Shown piece by piece: positions 1 through 6,977 of a DNA stretch of 12,346 nucleotides (position 1 is its first letter; every line of letters starts with the position of its first letter). The stretch lies in contig PFDW01000074.1 in the NCBI GenBank assembly GCA_002793835.1, positions 1 through 12,346 on the forward strand. The letters are read 5' to 3'. The stretch comes from Candidatus Portnoybacteria bacterium CG10_big_fil_rev_8_21_14_0_10_36_7 (lineage in GTDB: Bacteria; Patescibacteriota; Minisyncoccia; Portnoybacterales; PFDW01). Below the pieces are notes generated by a model, which did no database searches, was not told the DNA's origin, and saw nothing but the letters and a program-made list of their open reading frames with translations. The translations under genes were made by a program, and so were the position numbers.

Positions 1-49
1 TGGTATAAAAATTAGTCAAAAAGTAAAAAAGGGAGATTTGGTGTATAAA
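1..49 (+). promoter_or_regulatory. Candidate extended -10 promoters ahead of the permease operon
   Basis: Two TATAAA hexamers lie upstream of the permease. The first (4-9) has a TG one base before it, a perfect extended -10 (TGGTATAAA). The second (44-49) has TG directly in front. Neither has a good -35. The second would give a leader of about 13 nt, the first about 54 nt. A GGGAG at 31-35 is too far from the ATG to act as its ribosome site. Confidence 0.35.
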
Positions 50-69
50 ACTTAAACATAAGTTAGTTG

Positions 70-1206
70 ATGAATAAAAAATATTGGTTGGCGATTGCCA
101 CCATGGCAGGGACAATTATTGGCGTTGGGATGTTTGGTTTACCATACGTTAGCGCGCAGTCAGGATTATCCATTGGGATAATCTATTTGGTGTTGTTAAC
201 TTGTTTAACAGCAATTTTTCACTTATCTTATGGAGAAATTGTTTTAAGAACCAAAGAGGAATTTAGATTTGTTGGCTATGGAGGCTGGTATTTAGGCGCG
301 TTTGCAAAAAAAATTCTTACTTTATCTACCATTGGTGGGCTTATAGGTGGACAAATTGCGTATATAATTGTTGGTGGAATTTTTTTAAATGAAATATTCA
401 TTTCATTGGGGTACGGTTTATTTTTTTGGCAAATCGTTAATTTCGTGATTGCCTCCTTGATTGTCTTTTTTGGCTTAAGAATAGTGTCGCGTGTAGAACT
501 TTGGATGAGTGGATTTTTGGTTCTAGTAATTGTTTTTGTATTTTTTTCCGGTTTACCATATATTGATATAGGAAATTTTACTTCGCTTAATATGTCTAAT
601 ATATTTTTGCCTTATGGTGTCGTTTTGTTTTCTTTGTTTGGTGGCGTGGCTGTGCCAGAAGTCGTTAGATTGCTTAAGGGGCGTGATGGCGAGATAAAGG
701 ACGCAATACTTTGGGGTACATTTATTCCAGGGATATTATATATTCTTTTTGTTATCACGGTGCTAGGAATAGTTGGGGCGAGTGTTACGAGTGAGCCTGT
801 AAGTGACCTCGTTCCTTATTTGGGTAGAGTCATTACTTTCGGTGGATTTATTTTTGGTTTTATTGCTTGTTTTACTTCATATATTTCTTTTGGAGAGGGA
901 CTTAAGAAAATTTTTCAGTTAGATTTAGATATAAATAAAATTTTGTCTTGGGCTATGTCTATGGTTGTACCGTTCTTATTTTTTTTAAGCCTCCAGGACG
1001 AAAGTTTTATTAACATTATTGGTCTTGTTGGGGCAGTCTTTGGAGGAATAAATAGCGCAGCACTTATGATGATTCTTCAAAAAGCAAAAATAAAAGGTGA
1101 TAGATCACCCGAATATTCCTTGAGATTACCCATACTCGCTGGTGCGATTATAACTTTTTTAATGCTTTTGGGAGTGGTTTTGCAGATAATTTATTGGCAG
1201 ATTTAA
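70..1206 (+). CDS. Amino-acid permease, APC/HAAAP-like
   Basis: This is a 378-residue polytopic membrane protein with about eleven hydrophobic segments. The first helix carries GTIIGVGMFGLPY (about residues 14-26), the unwound-helix substrate motif of APC-fold transporters and close to the aromatic amino-acid permeases (Mtr/TyrP type). It probably imports an amino acid through the cytoplasmic membrane by proton symport, which would fit a lineage that lacks most amino-acid synthesis; the substrate cannot be read from sequence. TTG at 67 directly precedes ATG at 70 in the same frame. I chose ATG because neither has a Shine-Dalgarno site at a useful distance. The next gene begins only 3 bases after its stop, so the two are co-transcribed. 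The family is clear; the exact subfamily is less sure. Confidence 0.8.
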   Translation: MNKKYWLAIATMAGTIIGVGMFGLPYVSAQSGLSIGIIYLVLLTCLTAIFHLSYGEIVLRTKEEFRFVGYGGWYLGAFAKKILTLSTIGGLIGGQIAYIIVGGIFLNEIFISLGYGLFFWQIVNFVIASLIVFFGLRIVSRVELWMSGFLVLVIVFVFFSGLPYIDIGNFTSLNMSNIFLPYGVVLFSLFGGVAVPEVVRLLKGRDGEIKDAILWGTFIPGILYILFVITVLGIVGASVTSEPVSDLVPYLGRVITFGGFIFGFIACFTSYISFGEGLKKIFQLDLDINKILSWAMSMVVPFLFFLSLQDESFINIIGLVGAVFGGINSAALMMILQKAKIKGDRSPEYSLRLPILAGAIITFLMLLGVVLQIIYWQI

Positions 1207-1209
1207 TTT

Positions 1210-2517
1210 ATGCAGAAAATTGAACGAATATTGTTTTATTTATTAATTTTTTTTCTGCCTTTTGGTACGCGCATGGTACTAAAAAGCTGGGGAGGCGAGT
1301 TTAACGAATGGAACTCGGCTTTTTTTTATTTAAATGATGTTTTTCTTTTGGCAACGGTTTTTTTGTGGGCGTTAAGAGTCAGGGGAAAAATATTGGAGTT
1401 TGATATAGTTAATGTTGTATTGCTATTTTTTTTGTTATGGAATCTTTTATCAATTATCGTTTCGGAAAATTATGGAATTTCAATATATCGATTGATTAAA
1501 TTTTTTGAACTCACAGTTTTCTTTTGGTATGTGAGGGGAAATATTTATCAGTATTATAAGACAAGTAAATTAGAAAAAATTATATGGATTATTATTGCTA
1601 GTGGACTAGTACAGGTTGTTGTCGCTGGGTGGCAATTTATTAATCAGAGAGCGATTGGGCTCATTGTATTAGATGAGTCACCAATCGCTCCAGACGTTGC
1701 TGGTGTGGCTAAATTAGCCGAGGAAGGAGTAAAGATTGTTAGGAGTTATGGGCTTTTGCCACACCCAAATATTTTAGGAGCCTTTTTGTTATTAGGAGTG
1801 GCCCTATGTTTGATACTAGTTTTTATTTATAAACGATCTAATTTTCTAAATAATATTTTGCCATTGGTTTCGTTGGCAATATTGATGTTAGGAATATTTT
1901 TTAGTTTTTCGCGTTATATAATTTTGTCTCTATTATTAATGTTAATTATGCTAATAATTTTGCCAAACATCAGTTTAGCGACAAAAGGATGGAACAAAGT
2001 TAAGGTAATTAGTATTTATTTATTTGCCTTTTTATCATTTGGGCTAGTTTTTAAGACAGAGCTATTTAGTAGATTTACGACTATTAATCAGGGATATGGT
2101 TTGTCTTCACGCATTCTTTACAATCAAGTAGCTGAACAATTAATTTTAGCTCATCCACTTCTTGGTGTTGGCGTGGGTAATTATGTGTGGACGGTTAGAA
2201 ACTCTATGCAGTACGCATGGCAAGTACAGCCGGTGCATAATATTTTTTTATTAATAGCGTCCGAAGGTGGAGTTATAGCGGGAATATTATTTATTGGTTT
2301 ATTGTATTTGATTTTATCTAGGGGCCTGCGCTATGTAATTAAGACGAAAGAAGAAGGCACTTTTAAGTTATTTAATATTATTATTTTTGTGACTGTCATT
2401 TTAATAACAGGTGGTTTGTTTGATCATTATATTTGGACAATTTGGCAGGGGCAATTAATGCTGTGGCTTTGTTTAGGAATTATTTCAGCTTCGACAGAAG
2501 AGCGAGCTGAGGTATGA
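1210..2517 (+). CDS. O-antigen ligase family membrane protein (Wzy_C/WaaL-like)
   Basis: This 435-residue protein has about twelve hydrophobic segments. The Wzy_C-type signature lies in the C-terminal half: HPLLGVGVGNY from residue 315 opens the large extracytoplasmic loop, and QPVHNIFLLIASEGG around His343 matches the conserved VHN..L....E.G segment that carries the ligase histidine. Members of this family join or polymerise undecaprenyl-linked glycans on the outer face of the membrane. In a cell without an outer membrane the acceptor is more likely an S-layer protein or another surface glycoprotein than lipid A (inference). It starts 3 bases after the permease stop and has no clear ribosome site, so translation is probably coupled. 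It ends with TGA, which argues against UGA recoding here. Confidence 0.85.
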   Translation: MQKIERILFYLLIFFLPFGTRMVLKSWGGEFNEWNSAFFYLNDVFLLATVFLWALRVRGKILEFDIVNVVLLFFLLWNLLSIIVSENYGISIYRLIKFFELTVFFWYVRGNIYQYYKTSKLEKIIWIIIASGLVQVVVAGWQFINQRAIGLIVLDESPIAPDVAGVAKLAEEGVKIVRSYGLLPHPNILGAFLLLGVALCLILVFIYKRSNFLNNILPLVSLAILMLGIFFSFSRYIILSLLLMLIMLIILPNISLATKGWNKVKVISIYLFAFLSFGLVFKTELFSRFTTINQGYGLSSRILYNQVAEQLILAHPLLGVGVGNYVWTVRNSMQYAWQVQPVHNIFLLIASEGGVIAGILFIGLLYLILSRGLRYVIKTKEEGTFKLFNIIIFVTVILITGGLFDHYIWTIWQGQLMLWLCLGIISASTEERAEV

Positions 2518-2519
2518 AT

Positions 2520-2548
2520 TTGACTTTCATTTATATCCGTGTTATATT
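2520..2548 (+). promoter_or_regulatory. Strong sigma70-type promoter for the 135-aa gene
   Basis: TTGACT (2520-2525), a 17-base spacer and TATATT (2543-2548), with TG at 2540-2541 making an extended -10 as well. It is among the best promoters in the window. Transcription should begin near 2555, giving a leader of about 50 nt. Confidence 0.8.
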
Positions 2549-2553
2549 GTTAA

Positions 2554-2575
2554 AACAATTAAGATTGTTCTTTTT
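2554..2575 (+). terminator. Weak terminator-like hairpin, possibly ending the permease/ligase operon
   Basis: AACAAT (2554-2559) and ATTGTT (2564-2569) enclose a TAAG loop and are followed by CTTTTT. The stem is short and A/T-rich, so termination would be weak. It overlaps the expected start site of the next transcript, so it can serve only read-through from the left. It could be chance in such A/T-rich DNA. Confidence 0.3.
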
Positions 2576-2604
2576 AACTTTAAAATAAAACAGAGGAGGT
2601 AATT

Positions 2605-3012
2605 GTGGGTAGACATTTTGTGTCATTTAACGAATTGAGTCGCGCGAAAGTTTTAGCGACTCTGTATAATGCAGCTGGGTCAAACAGACTGATCTACAAG
2701 TATTACGGTGACGAGCCTATGACGGAAGCTGAGGCTGAGAAGTATTTGGCTGGTAGCAATAACCAATTTATTGATTATATTAATGGCCGATTAATCAGGG
2801 TTTCATTTCGTGGTAATAAGATTATGTCGGTGTACGGGTATATGAAGATCAGTAAGGTGATTAAGGAATTGCGTCAGTCGGGGGATGTAAACTCTCCTGT
2901 TATAAAGAGTATGAGTAGGAGGGCAAAAGTGGCTTTGGCTAACAAAAAGAAAAGGACTGATGAAATGGCGGAATTAATAAAGTCCATAAATATGGATTTT
3001 ATTAAAGCGTAA
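2605..3012 (+). CDS. Conserved-looking hypothetical protein, 135 aa
   Basis: I do not recognise this protein. It is soluble, with no signal peptide or membrane segment. The N-terminal half is mixed, with an acidic stretch around residues 36-46 (DEPMTEAEAEKY) and a hydrophobic YINGRLIRVSFRGNKI segment that looks like paired beta strands. The C-terminal third is helical and very basic (SRRAKVALANKKKR), which suggests nucleic-acid or ribosome contact (inference). The start is GTG at 2605, fixed by an AGGAGG ribosome site at 2594-2599, the strongest in the window. It has its own near-consensus promoter and a perfect terminator, so it is a well-expressed single-gene unit and surely real. Confidence 0.75.
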   Translation: MGRHFVSFNELSRAKVLATLYNAAGSNRLIYKYYGDEPMTEAEAEKYLAGSNNQFIDYINGRLIRVSFRGNKIMSVYGYMKISKVIKELRQSGDVNSPVIKSMSRRAKVALANKKKRTDEMAELIKSINMDFIKA

Positions 3013-3019
3013 TGTTTTG

Positions 3020-3049
3020 GGCTCGTTGAGTAATCAACGAGCCTTTTTT
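3020..3049 (+). terminator. Rho-independent terminator after the 135-aa gene
   Basis: A perfect 10-bp stem GGCTCGTTGA / TCAACGAGCC (3020-3029 with 3034-3043) encloses a GTAA loop and is followed by six T. It starts 7 bases after the stop codon. Confidence 0.95.
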
Positions 3050-3058
3050 AATTTATTT

Positions 3059-3067
3059 TGTTATAAT
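3059..3067 (+). promoter_or_regulatory. Extended -10 promoter giving a leaderless EndoQ transcript
   Basis: TG (3059-3060), one T, then consensus TATAAT (3062-3067). Exactly 7 bases separate it from the ATG at 3075, so the transcript should start at or within one base of the ATG. There is no -35; the upstream bases are the terminator of the previous gene. No Shine-Dalgarno site can exist on such an RNA. Confidence 0.65.
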
Positions 3068-3074
3068 TGATTGC

Positions 3075-4373
3075 ATGAAATTTATATCTGATTTACATAT
3101 CCATTCAAAATATTCTCGGGCCACTTCCAAGGATATGGACCTCGAACATCTCAATAAGTGGGCGCAAATAAAAGGCATACAAGTAATGGGGACAGGGGAT
3201 CTCACCCACCCACAATGGTTTAAAGAGCTTAAACAAAATCTCGCGCCAGCCGAAGATGGCCTTTTTATATTAAAGAAGCAATCAACGAAGTTAAAAAATG
3301 ATCCAGGAATTTTTTTATCAAAGGATAGGTCAAGACCAACTAGATTCTTATTAAGCGGGGAAATTTCATGCATTTATTCAAAAAAGGGAAAAACTCATCG
3401 TGTCCATCTATTGGTTTATGCTCCATATTTTGAGGCAGTAGAAAAAATTAATGCCCGATTAAATATCTTAGGAAATGTAAAAAGTGATGGGCGTCCTATT
3501 CTTGGGTTGGACGCTAAAGAATTAGCGAAGATTATTTTTGCTTTGTGTGCCGAGTGCGTGATTGTTCCTGCTCACATTTGGACGCCGTGGTTTTCTGTGT
3601 TCGGATCTATGTCTGGCTTTGATTCTTTGACTGATTGCTTCGAAGAGTATGCTAAATACATTTTTGCAATTGAAACTGGATTATCGTCTGATCCTTCAAT
3701 GAACTGGAGGTTGTCGGCTTTAGATAATATTTCTTTTATATCTAATTCTGATTCCCATGGGCTTACCAGAATTGGCAGAGAAGCCAATGTATTTAATACG
3801 GAATTAAGTTATCGTGGTATTTTTCGAGCTATCCAGCAGAAAAAACCGGAAAACTTTTTGGAAACAATCGAATTTTTTCCAGAAGAAGGCAAGTATCATT
3901 ACGACGGTCATTTAAAATGTAAAGTTAGGATGTCTCCAGATGAAACAATAAAGAATAATGGTAAATGCCCAAAGTGTGGCAGGCAAGTAACAGTTGGTGT
4001 TATGAGTCGTGTAAGTGTCTTAGCTGATAGACAAGAAGGTGACAGTCCTAAAAATACTATCCCTTTTAGGCGAGCTATGCCACTAGATGAAATTATAGCT
4101 GCTGGAGTTGGTCTTATTTCGGTTGGAGCGAAGGCCGTAAAAAAAGAGTATAAAAATTTAGTTGAAAACATTGGGTGTGAGTTGGACATTTTGCTTGAGA
4201 TTCCCTTGGGTGATCTCGCTAAATCTACTTTACCAGAAATTGCAGAGGGTATAAAAAGAATGAGAAATGGAGAAATTACAGTTGAGCCTGGATATGACGG
4301 AGAATACGGGCATATAAAAATATTCAAAAAAGGAGAGCGAGAAAAGGTTTCTAGTCAAAATAGACTAATTTAA
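3075..4373 (+). CDS. endoQ: Endonuclease Q-like PHP nuclease
   Basis: This 432-residue protein carries an N-terminal PHP domain with its metal ligands in order: DLHIH (residues 6-10), GTGDLTHP (about 39-46), Glu96, His111, PAHIWTPW (His167) and SDSHG (Asp226, His228). A zinc-binding segment follows with Cys282, Cys298 and Cys301 (CPKCGR), then a C-terminal alpha/beta region. This order is that of EndoQ, which nicks DNA on the 5' side of deaminated bases (uracil, hypoxanthine, xanthine) and abasic sites. EndoQ is mainly archaeal and patchy in bacteria. Databases often mislabel the family as a UvrD-type helicase, but no Walker motif is present. ATG at 3075 is favoured because the PHP motif begins five residues in and a -10 sits 7 bases upstream. 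A PolX gene that also has a PHP domain lies 2.6 kb downstream. Confidence 0.82.
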   Translation: MKFISDLHIHSKYSRATSKDMDLEHLNKWAQIKGIQVMGTGDLTHPQWFKELKQNLAPAEDGLFILKKQSTKLKNDPGIFLSKDRSRPTRFLLSGEISCIYSKKGKTHRVHLLVYAPYFEAVEKINARLNILGNVKSDGRPILGLDAKELAKIIFALCAECVIVPAHIWTPWFSVFGSMSGFDSLTDCFEEYAKYIFAIETGLSSDPSMNWRLSALDNISFISNSDSHGLTRIGREANVFNTELSYRGIFRAIQQKKPENFLETIEFFPEEGKYHYDGHLKCKVRMSPDETIKNNGKCPKCGRQVTVGVMSRVSVLADRQEGDSPKNTIPFRRAMPLDEIIAAGVGLISVGAKAVKKEYKNLVENIGCELDILLEIPLGDLAKSTLPEIAEGIKRMRNGEITVEPGYDGEYGHIKIFKKGEREKVSSQNRLI

Positions 4374-4379
4374 GATCCC

Positions 4380-4408
4380 TTGCTTTTTATGCTCTGACGT
4401 GATATAGT
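4380..4408 (+). promoter_or_regulatory. Promoter for the zinc-ribbon gene
   Basis: TTGCTT (4380-4385), a 17-base spacer and TATAGT (4403-4408), with TG at 4400-4401 forming an extended -10. Transcription is expected near 4415, which leaves a leader of about 100 nt. Confidence 0.7.
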
Positions 4409-4414
4409 ATATAT

Positions 4415-4514
4415 ACGAGTTTTGTAGTTTCTAAGTTAAGTCGTTCGCTATTGAGGGCGTAAGTTAGAAGCGAAGAAATTCCCCAAACATGGGAAGAAAG
4501 AGAGGTGACAACTT
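4415..4514 (+). promoter_or_regulatory. Long, possibly structured 5' leader of the zinc-ribbon gene
   Basis: The roughly 100-nt leader holds an inverted repeat TTCGCT / AGCGAA (4444-4449 with 4469-4474), a small CCC/GGG hairpin just upstream of the ribosome site, and a direct repeat TAAGTTA at 4432 and 4460. It ends with a strong AGAGGTGA ribosome site at 4501-4508. A leader this long is out of character for the window and may control translation, in the manner of cold-shock mRNAs (inference). It matches no riboswitch class I know. Confidence 0.45.
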
Positions 4515-4853
4515 ATGACCTTCAATAATAATTTTGCAGCCCGGCCAATGGTGCAGGGTAATTGGTCTTGCGCACAATGCGGCAAGGAAATTACCGAATT
4601 ACCATTCGAGCCTAGAGACAATTCTAACGTTTTGTGTAACGATTGCCATCGTGCTAAGCATCAATCATTCGGCGGTAACAATAACCGACGTGGTGGATTC
4701 GGCGGCAGCAGAGGCGGTAATTTTGAACGCAAAATGCATCAAGGAAACTGGAAGTGCGCTTCTTGTGGTACAGATATAACGGAATTACCATTCCAACCAA
4801 AAGACGAGAGTAACTTAAAGTGTCGAGATTGTTTTAAAAAAGATAGAATATAA
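4515..4853 (+). CDS. Tandem CxxC zinc-ribbon protein with an RGG-type linker
   Basis: This 112-residue protein consists of two near-identical zinc ribbons joined by a glycine/arginine linker. The first has CAQC at 19-22 and CNDC at 41-44, the second CASC at 81-84 and CRDC at 103-106, each with 18 residues between the Cys pairs. Both are introduced by QGNW and contain ITELPF-P, so an internal duplication is plain. The linker (about 53-70: GGNNNRRGGFGGSRGGN) resembles RGG boxes that bind RNA. This is the CxxC-x17-CxxC-type family common in Patescibacteria, with no known function. RNA binding or ribosome association is inference. It forms a single-gene unit with its own promoter, long leader, strong ribosome site and perfect terminator, suggesting high or regulated expression. 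Confidence 0.8.
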   Translation: MTFNNNFAARPMVQGNWSCAQCGKEITELPFEPRDNSNVLCNDCHRAKHQSFGGNNNRRGGFGGSRGGNFERKMHQGNWKCASCGTDITELPFQPKDESNLKCRDCFKKDRI

Positions 4854-4870
4854 TATTTCTGTGTTTTTGT

Positions 4871-4894
4871 AAAAACCCCCTAACGGGGGTTTTT
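4871..4894 (+). terminator. Rho-independent terminator after the zinc-ribbon gene
   Basis: AAAAACCCCC and GGGGGTTTTT (4871-4880 with 4885-4894) enclose a TAAC loop. The A-tract and T-tract make it usable in both directions. Confidence 0.9.
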
Positions 4895-4909
4895 ACTTTG
4901 CTTAATAGT

Positions 4910-4938
4910 TTGCGAAAATATCCCACACATGGTATAAA
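4910..4938 (+). promoter_or_regulatory. Promoter for the PP-loop gene, near-leaderless
   Basis: TTGCGA (4910-4915), a 17-base spacer and TATAAA (4933-4938), with TG at 4930-4931 forming an extended -10. Nine bases separate the -10 from the ATG at 4948, so the leader would be 0-3 nt long and no Shine-Dalgarno site is possible. Confidence 0.6.
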
Positions 4939-4947
4939 AATTACACT

Positions 4948-5907
4948 ATGGATAAAAATAAAAAAGTTAGATGTTTGCTTTTGCTATCTGGTGGACTTGA
5001 TTCAACGCTAGCGGTAAAACTTTTGATTAATCAGGGGATAGAGGTGTCGCCGATAAATTTTGCGACTAGTTTTTGTGGCCCTAAAAAAGCTAGAGTATCT
5101 GCTTTGCATCTTGGTTTAGCTTTAAGAGAAATAAATATAAAAAATGAATTCGTAGATATTTTGAAAAAACCAAAACATGGATATGGTGCAGGAATGAATC
5201 CGTGCATAGATTGTCATGGAATAATGCTTAAAAAAGCAAAACAAGTTATGGATGAAGAGGGCTTTGATTTTGTGGCAACGGGCGAAGTACTTAATGAAAG
5301 GCCCATGTCTCAAAATAAACGATCTTTAAAAATTGTAGAAAAAGATGCAGGTCTTGAGGGGTATTTATTGAGACCTTTATCCGCTCAGGTGTTAGAGCCA
5401 ACTATTCCAGAATTAGACGGTAGAGTTGATAGAGAAAAGTTGTTAAATATATCAGGTAGAAATAGAAAAATTCAGATAGCTTTGGCAGAAAAATTTGGTA
5501 TTAAAGATTACCCAACCCCAGCTGGTGGGTGCGCATTAACTCAAGAAGACTTTGCTAAACGAGTCAGTGAATTATTCAAGAATCAGTCGTCTTGTACGCT
5601 AGAGGATGTGGAGCTTCTTAAGGTGGGCAGACAGATTTGGCAAGACGGTGTTCGTATGGTTGTTGGGAGAAATGAAGTCGATAACGAAAGGATAAAAAGG
5701 TTAGTTGAACCAAATGATATTATTTTAGAACCAATTAATATCTCTGGGCCAACCATGTTGTTACGCGCGCGGGAAATTACCGAATCAAATATTGAGCAGG
5801 CTTTAAAAATTGAAGTAAAATATATTAAATCAGTTGGGGAGAGAGACAAAATATTATTTACATGTATTAGAAACGGCGTTAAGGAGACAATAGAGTTTAT
5901 TAAATGA
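4948..5907 (+). CDS. PP-loop ATP-pyrophosphatase, predicted tRNA thiolation enzyme
   Basis: This 319-residue protein has SGGLDST at residues 14-20, the ATP-pyrophosphatase loop that adenylates a substrate carbonyl in tRNA thiolases (MnmA, ThiI). A second conserved patch, NPCIDCHGIMLKKA, holds Cys86, Cys89 and His90, likely sulfur or metal ligands. The middle has PTPAGGCALTQEDFAKR and the last third is a separate alpha/beta domain (DUF814-like, uncertain). It resembles the ThiI/MnmA-like group found in several deep-branching bacteria rather than standard MnmA, whose C-terminal catalytic Cys motif I do not see. The role is probably sulfur transfer to a tRNA uridine; the position is unknown. ATG at 4948 lies just after its -10 element. 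Confidence 0.72.
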   Translation: MDKNKKVRCLLLLSGGLDSTLAVKLLINQGIEVSPINFATSFCGPKKARVSALHLGLALREINIKNEFVDILKKPKHGYGAGMNPCIDCHGIMLKKAKQVMDEEGFDFVATGEVLNERPMSQNKRSLKIVEKDAGLEGYLLRPLSAQVLEPTIPELDGRVDREKLLNISGRNRKIQIALAEKFGIKDYPTPAGGCALTQEDFAKRVSELFKNQSSCTLEDVELLKVGRQIWQDGVRMVVGRNEVDNERIKRLVEPNDIILEPINISGPTMLLRAREITESNIEQALKIEVKYIKSVGERDKILFTCIRNGVKETIEFIK

Positions 5908-5924
5908 TTTTATCATAAAAGTGC

Positions 5925-5953
5925 TTGTGAAGTTTTGTGGCTAAGAGTAATAT
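5925..5953 (+). promoter_or_regulatory. Candidate promoter for the broken secreted-protein gene
   Basis: TTGTGA (5925-5930), a 17-base spacer and TAATAT (5948-5953), followed by a leader of about 30 nt with an AAGGGGGTGAG ribosome site at 5977-5987. Promoter and ribosome site are intact although the reading frame below is not. Confidence 0.45.
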
Positions 5954-5989
5954 TAATAATAATTAGTTTTTTTACAAGGGGGTGAGTTT

Positions 5990-6891
5990 ATGAAAAAAAA
6001 TATGTGGTTGTTTGCCGTTCTATTTTTGTTTTATCGAGGGGTGCCTGCGTTTTCTTGGGATACTAATAGCCAAAAGGTTGGTAGCGAAAATATATATATC
6101 TTGAGCGGTCAGCGTTCTTTGCCGATAACCTATCTGTATTTTTCGGAAACTTTAGTGATTGAGCTAAGGAAGAGTTGCCAAGCTTTACGCAACAAGACTT
6201 GCCAGAGGAGAGCAAGTTCGATTTAATCGGTAAAAACTTTTTTTCTAAACATGTCAATAGATTAAATCAAGATAATTACAACGCAGATCCTAGAGATATT
6301 CAATGGATTCAATTTTCAAGAGTACCTGGTTACATCAAGGATCCTTTCTATAATACAGGGCAAAAATTTATTGAATAATTCCCAGTGTATCAAATGACGC
6401 AGGATTGGCTTAAAAAGTTTTCAATTGATTGTGCCTTGGGATTCAACGTAGAGGATACAATTGAAAACAGGGACCCAGTATTACAAACGGCTGTCGAGAT
6501 TAGTAATAAAAAAGAAAAGGCCTTTGTTAAAATGGGTAGTATTGGTTTTCGTTTTGATCCTAATAGGGCCTTGTCTGTTAGTCGGTGGCAAGGATGTTTT
6601 TATGGACAACTGGAGACATCTCTTCTAGACGTGGAGTTCAAAAACAACTGGTATCTTGATCGAGCCAGTTTTGAGTTGGAGATTACGTCAAAGCGTTTTT
6701 TCAATGATAAGATAGTGTTGTTATTGAATCTGGAAAACTCAATATTTGGTGCTGGATCGTCTGGTAGCTATTGCAAGTCATCTCTCAAAATAACATATTT
6801 TTGTAAATCATTTAATGTGGAGGCTGAGCAAAGATATAATGATTCTCAAAAAGACAGTAGCACGCTAGTGTTACTTAAAAAAATATTTTGA
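5990..6891 (+). pseudogene. Broken gene for a secreted protein of unknown function
   Basis: ATG at 5990 has a strong ribosome site and opens a signal peptide (MKKNMWLFAVLFLFYRG-VPAFS). The sensible frame continues to about 6163. It then passes to the -1 frame (residues like AKEELPSFTQQDLPEESK, from 6163), consistent with loss of one base near 6160-6170. That frame meets a TAA at 6376-6378 and then runs on, open, to 6891. The last part (from 6379, with VYQMTQDWLKK) has alternating hydrophobic and polar residues typical of extracellular or barrel-like beta strands; I do not recognise a family. Restored, the product would be about 300 residues. Two lesions in one gene argue for decay rather than recoding, though sequencing error is possible. 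Smaller separate genes starting at 6175 or 6385 seem unlikely: no ribosome sites. Confidence 0.6.
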
Positions 6892-6977
6892 TCTATAAAG
6901 ATCCGTTATTAATGAATATAACAGCTCTTAATATTTTAGTTTGCGATTTCACCTTATATCTAATAAGCTAAGTCTAT

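Noticed and set aside
3908..4327. Minus-strand open frame of 139 codons inside EndoQ
   Set aside because: A shadow of the PHP nuclease gene, with serine- and proline-rich composition typical of antisense frames.
4374..4514. Known riboswitch ahead of the zinc-ribbon gene
   Set aside because: The leader matches no riboswitch core I can recall; I describe it only as possibly structured.
6376..6378. Programmed stop read-through in the secreted-protein gene
   Set aside because: The gene also needs a frameshift 200 bases earlier, and no recoding signal surrounds the TAA; decay or error is simpler.
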